From Enterococcus sp. ZJ1622 (lineage in GTDB: Bacteria > Bacillota > Bacilli > Lactobacillales > Enterococcaceae): 64,000 bases of DNA. A program made the position numbers and the translations under genes. The first letter of the stretch is position 1. Every line of letters starts with the position of its first letter. The stretch lies in NCBI RefSeq assembly GCF_011038845.1, contig NZ_JAAKDW010000007.1:62001-126000 (forward strand). Reading direction: 5' to 3'. The notes under the pieces are model-generated. The model worked only from the letters and a program-made list of their open reading frames with translations. It was not told where the DNA came from and did not search any database. Below are positions 59,677 through 64,000 of the stretch, one piece after another.

Positions 59677-59700
59677 GCCTAAGCATCTCCTTTTAAATTA

Positions 59701-59724
59701 AAACATGTAATAAACTACATGTTT
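59701..59724. promoter_or_regulatory. PadR operator
   Basis: AAACATGTA-ATAAAC-TACATGTTT, perfect nine-base arms; it contains ATGT-N8-ACAT, the known PadR recognition sequence, centrally between padC and padR. Confidence 0.85.
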
Positions 59725-59779
59725 TTGATTACTCATTTATGATAGAATGTTTTTAAAGATTTGTCAAGGAGGAAAACTG

Positions 59780-60331
59780 ATGGCAAGAAAAAACACGTTG
59801 CGCTATATATTATTAGGGTTATTGAGTAAGAAGAAGATGTCGGGCTACGAATTGAATCAATCTTTCAAAAATGAAATTGGCGAGTTCTGGCAGGCGAAGC
59901 ATAGTCAGATTTATCCGGAGCTGGCAAAAATGGAAGAACAGGGGATCATCAAGCATGAAATAGCGATCACTGGTTCGAAGCTGGAAAAAAAGGTGTATCA
60001 GCTGACAGAAGAAGGCAAAGAACAGTTGAACGAGTGGATCCATGCAGCTACAAATGAATTGCCTGTCAATCGGGATGAATTTGTCTTGAAGCTTTATTTT
60101 GTCAAAGATGTGAATGATCCGGCACTCATCGAGATCATCGACCAGCAGCGCGAATTGCATGAAGAAAAGCGGCAGCATCTTTTAGAACGGCAAAAGCTGA
60201 TTTTCCCGACTGAAAAAGAGCAGCATGAGAATTATGGACATTATCTGATCCTGACACATGCGATCAATCGGGAAACAGAATATACGAACTGGCTGACAGA
60301 AGTGCTGAAAGAAATAAAGAAACGCAATTAG
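59780..60331 (+). CDS. padR: PadR-family repressor of padC
   Basis: A 183-residue regulator. N-terminal winged helix (LRYILLGLLSKKKMSGYELNQ, then HSQIYPELAKMEEQGII) and a long C-terminal dimerisation helix region, the PadR subfamily s1 layout. It represses padC in the absence of phenolic acids, by analogy with B. subtilis and Lactobacillus. AAGGAGG precedes ATG 59780; the longer frame starting at 59747 lies inside the promoter. Confidence 0.94.
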   Translation: MARKNTLRYILLGLLSKKKMSGYELNQSFKNEIGEFWQAKHSQIYPELAKMEEQGIIKHEIAITGSKLEKKVYQLTEEGKEQLNEWIHAATNELPVNRDEFVLKLYFVKDVNDPALIEIIDQQRELHEEKRQHLLERQKLIFPTEKEQHENYGHYLILTHAINRETEYTNWLTEVLKEIKKRN

Positions 60332-60372
60332 CTAAGTCGCAAAGTACTGACGGTGAGGAACGCCAATCAGAC

Positions 60373-60446
60373 AAAAAAACATCCGAAAGATCATTTCTGA
60401 ACCTGCGAAAGGCAGGAACAGGAACGGATCGTTCGGATGTTTTTTA
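60373..60446. terminator. Large branched terminator after padR
   Basis: AAAAAACATCCGAA pairs with TTCGGATGTTTTTT. Inside, GATCATTTCTG region and CCTGCGAAAGGCAGG form a second hairpin, giving a long two-part stem. Usable on both strands. Confidence 0.8.
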
Positions 60447-60523
60447 TGAAAAGGGAAGTGCATGAGATGATTCGTTTTGCTGTTTTTTCAAAACGTTTGC
60501 ATTTACGGGCAAGAAAAAGGCAG

Positions 60524-60997
60524 TCAGATTTCCTTCAATAACTGTTCATAGTCGACTTTTTCATCTGCAGGTAAGAGCTTGTAAGCTAGCTCGTCTGTCT
60601 GGTCATCATGGATGATATACATTTGAGCATCGTCTTCTTTGAATTTTCCGATCGACAAAATCGTATAGCGTTCATCGAACAATTCGATATCTTTGATTGC
60701 TTTTGAAAAAACTTTGCGTACATGGTGCATTTTCTTTTGACGGATCTCTGCTTTTTCTGCGGCTTTTGCCAAGGTATATCCTTCATCTAGATAATGTTTG
60801 ATCAATTCGACTTTTATGACGATAGGCAAACGATATTTTCTAGGACAATTCACATCTGCTTCTATCGATTGGATGAAACCTTTTTGTTCCCAATATCTCA
60901 ACTGCCGAGGGGATACTCCGACGATTTCGCTTAATTCACTGATACCAACAACTAATTGATCGTTCTCTAACAAACGCTTTAGGGAAGCACCAACCAT
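60524..60997 (-). CDS. MerR-family regulator
   Basis: A 157-residue regulator with an N-terminal MerR winged helix (VGISELSEIVGVSPRQLRYWEQKGFI) followed by a long helix and an acidic tail (DDAQMYIIHDDQTDELAYKLL). Cys ligands of metal-type MerR proteins are absent, so an organic effector or other signal is likely. ATG 60997 follows AAGGAGTGG; the longer frame to 61033 overlaps the promoter. It is divergent from the drug exporter with a shared palindrome between the promoters and is the likely regulator of both. Confidence 0.88.
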   Translation of the reverse strand: MVGASLKRLLENDQLVVGISELSEIVGVSPRQLRYWEQKGFIQSIEADVNCPRKYRLPIVIKVELIKHYLDEGYTLAKAAEKAEIRQKKMHHVRKVFSKAIKDIELFDERYTILSIGKFKEDDAQMYIIHDDQTDELAYKLLPADEKVDYEQLLKEI

Positions 60998-61031
60998 TTT
61001 TTCCACTCCTTTTGTCCTTCCAGTTTCCTCC

Positions 61032-61093
61032 ATTATACTTTCATTAACTAATGTGTCAAGTAGGTTGACAAAAGTTGCAATTAGGAATAAAGT
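61032..61093. promoter_or_regulatory. Back-to-back promoters sharing a palindrome
   Basis: TGTCAA-GTAGG-TTGACA (61054-61070) supplies both -35 boxes: rightward TTGACA (61065-61070), 17 bases, TAAAGT (61088-61093); leftward TTGACA (61054-61059), 16 bases, TATAAT (61032-61037). A dimeric regulator on this site would control both genes. Confidence 0.7.
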
Positions 61094-61134
61094 ATTCTAG
61101 TGGTTTCAGAAAAAAATCAGAAAGAAGGAGAAAT

Positions 61135-62607
61135 ATGAGTAAAAATCAGCCCGTAGATATTTACGGCAAACCATATAATCGGACACTTTTAGTTGTTGTC
61201 TTATTAATTGGTACATTTTGTACCGTTTTGAACCAAACCTTATTGACAACAGCCTTTCCAACATTGATGAAAGCTTTTGATATTTCAGCTTCCGATGTAC
61301 AATGGCTGACAACAGGATTCTTATTAGTCAATGGGATCATGATCCCAATTACTGCATGGCTAATCAATAAATTTAGTTCCAGAAATCTTTATTTATCTGC
61401 TATGACTATTTTCTTGATTGGGACAATCACTTGTTTTGTCGCACCTAACTTCAGCACTTTATTGATTGGACGTTTGATCCAAGCATGTGGTGTCGGAGTA
61501 TCGATGCCATTATTGCAAAACATCATGCTATCAATCTTCCCGCCAGAAAAAAGAGGATCAGCTATGGGGATGTCAGGGATCGTTATCGGTCTAGCTCCTG
61601 CATTAGGCCCTACTTTATCTGGTTATATCATTGATAACTATCATTGGCGTGATTTATTCGGGATGGTTCTGCCAATCGTTGTTCTTGTTTTGGTCTTAGC
61701 CTTTTTCTTGATGAAGAGCGTTATCCCATTGTCAAATCCAAGTATCGACATTCTTTCAGCAATCCTTTCAACGATCGGGTTCGGTAGTTTGCTTTACGGA
61801 TTCTCAAGTGTTGGGGACGATGGCTGGGGAAGTGCCAAAGTTATCGGTTTCTTGATCGTTGGGGTAATTTTCATTGCATTCTTTGCATGGCGCCAACTTC
61901 ATTTGGAACATCCATTTTTGGAATTGCGCGTATTTAAATCTTCAACCTTTACGATTGCTGCTATTTTAGCTGGTGTGACGAATATGGCGATGGTGGGGGC
62001 CGAAATGGTCGTACCATTATATATCCAGAATATTCGTGGCGAATCAGCATTCCATTCCGGTTTGATGCTGCTTCCAGGTGCGCTGATCATGGGGGCGATG
62101 ATGCCGGTCACAGGTGCGATCTTTGATAAATATGGTGCAAAACGCCTAGCAATCACCGGGATGTTCATCCTGACAGCTGCAACAGCGCCATTTGCCTTTT
62201 TGACAAAAACGACACCTGTTCTATATATCGTCGTTCTTTATGCGATCCGCATGTTTGGTATTTCTATGGTCATGATGCCGGTAACGACATCTGGTATGAA
62301 CGCCTTGCCAAATAAACTGATCAGTCACGGGACAGCAGTGAACAACACTTTCCGACAAATTGCGAGCTCAATCGGGACAGCGATTCTGATCAGTGTGCTG
62401 ACAAATGTGACGAAAGCAAACATCCCTAGCAAATCTGTGTTGAACAACACACCTTTAGCTTATAAAGACCAAGCTATCAATGCCACATTATCTGGTTACC
62501 ACGCTGCATTCTTCGTGGCGATCGTCTTTGGGATCATCGGCTTCTTGATTGCCTTTGCATTGAAGAAAAAAGAACCTGTTCTAACGAAAGCGGGGGATAA
62601 TGCATGA
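61135..62607 (+). CDS. MFS multidrug exporter, DHA2 family
   Basis: A 490-residue fourteen-helix exporter of the LmrB/EmrB type. TM1 motif LNQTLLTTAFPTLMKAFDIS, motif A-like NKFSSRNLYLSA, motif C region MGMSGIVIGLAPALGPTLSGYI (antiporter motif) and RQIASSIGTAI late. It uses the proton gradient to expel drugs or other amphiphiles; substrate unknown. ATG 61135 follows AAGAAGGAG; the frame from 61075 begins inside the promoter. Its end overlaps the following DUF4811 gene by four bases (ATGA), a pairing seen in other lactic acid bacteria. Confidence 0.92.
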   Translation: MSKNQPVDIYGKPYNRTLLVVVLLIGTFCTVLNQTLLTTAFPTLMKAFDISASDVQWLTTGFLLVNGIMIPITAWLINKFSSRNLYLSAMTIFLIGTITCFVAPNFSTLLIGRLIQACGVGVSMPLLQNIMLSIFPPEKRGSAMGMSGIVIGLAPALGPTLSGYIIDNYHWRDLFGMVLPIVVLVLVLAFFLMKSVIPLSNPSIDILSAILSTIGFGSLLYGFSSVGDDGWGSAKVIGFLIVGVIFIAFFAWRQLHLEHPFLELRVFKSSTFTIAAILAGVTNMAMVGAEMVVPLYIQNIRGESAFHSGLMLLPGALIMGAMMPVTGAIFDKYGAKRLAITGMFILTAATAPFAFLTKTTPVLYIVVLYAIRMFGISMVMMPVTTSGMNALPNKLISHGTAVNNTFRQIASSIGTAILISVLTNVTKANIPSKSVLNNTPLAYKDQAINATLSGYHAAFFVAIVFGIIGFLIAFALKKKEPVLTKAGDNA

Positions 62608-63314
62608 TTTTAGGTGTATTGATTGTTAGTTTACTTGCGTTTGCTTTAACGAATGTTTTTGCGAAAAAATCATGGCAGACACTTTTATCCTTAGTATTCG
62701 GCTTGATCTTCGTTGCATCGTTAGGCTTGATCGTCGCTAATTTATCCAACCACTTCGGTATGGAAAAAGTAACGGAAACGAAAACGACAAAAATTGTCTC
62801 AAGTACAGAGTCTGACAGCGCCAATATGCTGTTATACAAAGCTCTTGGAAACGGAACAGAAAAAGTCTATCTTTACCGCACAGACGAAAGTCAGAAGAAA
62901 CCAAAAGCAACAGGTACAGACAATGAAACGAATAAAGTAGAAAAAACAGATGGCGATGCTGAGAAAGTATCAAAAACCACCTATTGGATCTACAAAAGCG
63001 ACATGTACAAATTCTGGTTCAATATCGCAGATAACAACCATGAATACGACAAGCGTGTCAATACCTTCAAGATCCCAGCAGACTGGGTCGAATTAAGTAC
63101 CGATCAGGCAGAGAAATTAGCTGGACTAGTGAAGGAAAAACAAAGCACGATGGAAAGCGAAGCCAAAACATTCGTGCAAGAAGGTTTAGTGAAAGCAATG
63201 ACTGAAAATCCGAAAATGAGTCAAGAAGAACAAGCAAAATTGACAAAAGACTTAGCTGCGGATTATCAAAAACAGGCATTAGCTAAATTAGTGAAAGAAG
63301 TAAAAGGGGAATAA
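62604..63314 (+). CDS. DUF4811-family membrane protein
   Basis: A 236-residue protein with two N-terminal helices (about 1-18 and 25-46), then a soluble, probably extracellular domain (VEKTDGDAEKVSKTTYWIYK, WFNIADNNHEYDKRVNT) and a charged helical C terminus. This layout is that of DUF4811 proteins found next to DHA2 exporters in Lactobacillales. Overlap by ATGA with the exporter argues for a functional partnership, perhaps as an accessory subunit, but no function is known. Confidence 0.85.
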   Translation: MILGVLIVSLLAFALTNVFAKKSWQTLLSLVFGLIFVASLGLIVANLSNHFGMEKVTETKTTKIVSSTESDSANMLLYKALGNGTEKVYLYRTDESQKKPKATGTDNETNKVEKTDGDAEKVSKTTYWIYKSDMYKFWFNIADNNHEYDKRVNTFKIPADWVELSTDQAEKLAGLVKEKQSTMESEAKTFVQEGLVKAMTENPKMSQEEQAKLTKDLAADYQKQALAKLVKEVKGE

Positions 63315-63326
63315 TCCCTACAAAGA

Positions 63327-63368
63327 AAAAGAACCAAAAACGGCAATCTGCTGTTTTTGGTTCTTTTT
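63327..63368 (+). terminator. Terminator of the exporter operon
   Basis: AAAGAACCAAAAAC and GTTTTTGGTTCTTT style arms pair around the centre, followed by a T run. Confidence 0.9.
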
Positions 63369-63395
63369 TGTTATCTCAAGGGCAAGGAAGCGAGG

Positions 63396-63531
63396 ATGCA
63401 AAATCTAGATGATTTAATTGATGTTCTTGGGAGATGAAAAGAAAGCAGAAAAATATCGGCAAGGATATCAATGGGCAGAAGATAGAAGAAAAAAATATCC
63501 TGCGCCCACAAAGGTCGACTTCTTGGTCTGA
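63396..63531 (+). pseudogene. Small ORF apparently broken by a frameshift
   Basis: ATG 63396 with AAGGA seven bases ahead reads MQNLDDLIDVLGR and stops at 63437. Shifting frame at the GGG of 63429-63431 continues with DEKKAEKYRQGYQWAEDRRK and stops at 63531; the joined product would be about 44 residues. Codons on both sides look natural. I do not recognise the protein. It may be a disrupted small gene or a remnant of a larger one. Nothing else is seen in 63532-63570. Confidence 0.3.
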
Positions 63532-63570
63532 CTTTTGGGGCACACGATATTCGCGTAGTTTCTTGTATGG

Positions 63571-63999
63571 TTACAATGGTTTTTCGCCGTTTTTATAATA
63601 AACAGGTTCTTTGCTTTGAAAATCTGTGTGATTCAACCAATCCAGGATCTTCCTCCCAACCGTTTCAGCCATTGGGAAGGAAGCTTGGATTTGTGCATTT
63701 GAAATGTGATCAACGTGGACACCGGAAGTGATGGTACAACTTCCAGGAACAGCTTCTTTGATGATCTCAGCAATTTTTTGAGCCAAGACATCATCTTTAT
63801 GGAATCGTCCGTCATGGCTAGGAAAACGGATGGTCTGGACATCGGTCTCGCGAGAGAAGGCGGTGATCGTACCAATATGCGGTGTATCGCCGCCCGTCAG
63901 CGTCACCAGTAAATCTTTTCCAATGACTGTTACTGCAGCTCGTATCGTGAAATCAAGTTTCGTTACCTCAAAAAGATACTCTTTTTCCATCTCAATCAC
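63571..63999 (-). CDS. LpdD-like protein (gallate decarboxylase subunit D / prenyl-FMN chaperone type)
   Basis: A 142-residue protein matching the small LpdD family associated with UbiD-type phenolic-acid decarboxylases. Family features are the opening FTIRAAVTVIGKDLLVTLTGGDTPHIGTI, the central KIAEIIKEAVPGSCTITSGVHVDHIS and FPMAETVGRKILDWL. In Lactobacillus gallate decarboxylase the D protein helps the C subunit, probably through prenylated flavin. The GTG at 63999 would overlap an upstream TGA (GTGA) of a gene beyond the window, suggesting coupling to an lpdC-like gene; ATG 63990 is the alternative start. Confidence 0.75.
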   Translation of the reverse strand: MIEMEKEYLFEVTKLDFTIRAAVTVIGKDLLVTLTGGDTPHIGTITAFSRETDVQTIRFPSHDGRFHKDDVLAQKIAEIIKEAVPGSCTITSGVHVDHISNAQIQASFPMAETVGRKILDWLNHTDFQSKEPVYYKNGEKPL

Positions 64000-64000
64000 C

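Overview
The window is a chromosomal segment of a low-GC Firmicute, almost certainly an Enterococcus of the E. faecium group (E. faecium, E. lactis, E. hirae, E. durans). The evidence is the tyrosine decarboxylase cluster in the order tyrS, tdcA, tyrP, nhaC with a T-box leader; a glpK-glpO-glpF operon with an H2O2-forming glycerol-3-phosphate oxidase; a malP/malT maltose island ending in mapP; strong AGGAGG ribosome sites; and cre boxes. Species assignment is inference from gene content, not from a database search.

Layout. 1-8.4 kb: MarR-family tail, acetyltransferase, B3/4-domain protein, VOC protein, purine permease with two PurBox-like sites, oligo-1,6-glucosidase with cre sites, and a MarR/old-yellow-enzyme/DJ-1 unit with a palindromic operator. 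8.4-15.8 kb: a tandem of structured repeats, then a Cys42-less NADH-oxidase-like flavoprotein, an Mga-like regulator and glpKOF. 15.9-18.8 kb: a leader with a tiny uORF and a terminator in front of a MutS2-like ATPase without a Smr domain, then a PgsA-like synthase. 18.8-21.6 kb: divergent CstR-type persulfide regulon. 21.8-25 kb: pgaD-like gene with an in-frame amber codon, pgaC-like glycosyltransferase, an LPKTN surface protein and YbjQ. 25.2-27.3 kb: dhaM-dhaK-dhaL, with dhaK broken by a one-base insertion. 28.5-31 kb: a compact locus that looks like a type VII secretion lipase effector with a membrane-anchored DUF1433-like partner and two small helical partners. 31.4-34.8 kb: metal P-type ATPase, HMA chaperone, Dps-like protein and Crp/Fnr regulator, with an FNR-like box at -41.5. 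34.9-39.6 kb: ABC-2 drug exporter, its TetR regulator and a polysaccharide deacetylase. 39.9-46.8 kb: tyramine cluster. 47-55.4 kb: maltose island with MalR operators. 55.4-59 kb: polytopic membrane protein, sortase with an extra C-terminal domain, acetyltransferase. 59.1-64 kb: padC/padR, MerR/DHA2 exporter/DUF4811 and an LpdD-like gene running to the window edge.

How it fits together: the segment is dominated by carbon and acid-stress physiology. Glycerol can enter through GlpF/GlpK/GlpO, while the alternative dihydroxyacetone kinase route appears inactivated. Maltose enters through a PTS, is dephosphorylated by MapP and split by maltose phosphorylase. Tyrosine is decarboxylated to tyramine and exchanged. 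Small stress and detoxification modules (PadC, CstR, OYE, metal efflux, drug exporters) are scattered between them, most with a legible operator. A family of about 120-base structured repeats, often joined to a terminator hairpin, sits at many gene borders.

The strongest candidates for under-described biology are the lipase/immunity/partner locus at 28.5-31 kb, the attenuator-controlled MutS2-like gene at 15.9-18.1 kb and the metal-ATPase/Dps/Crp operon at 31.4-34.8 kb.
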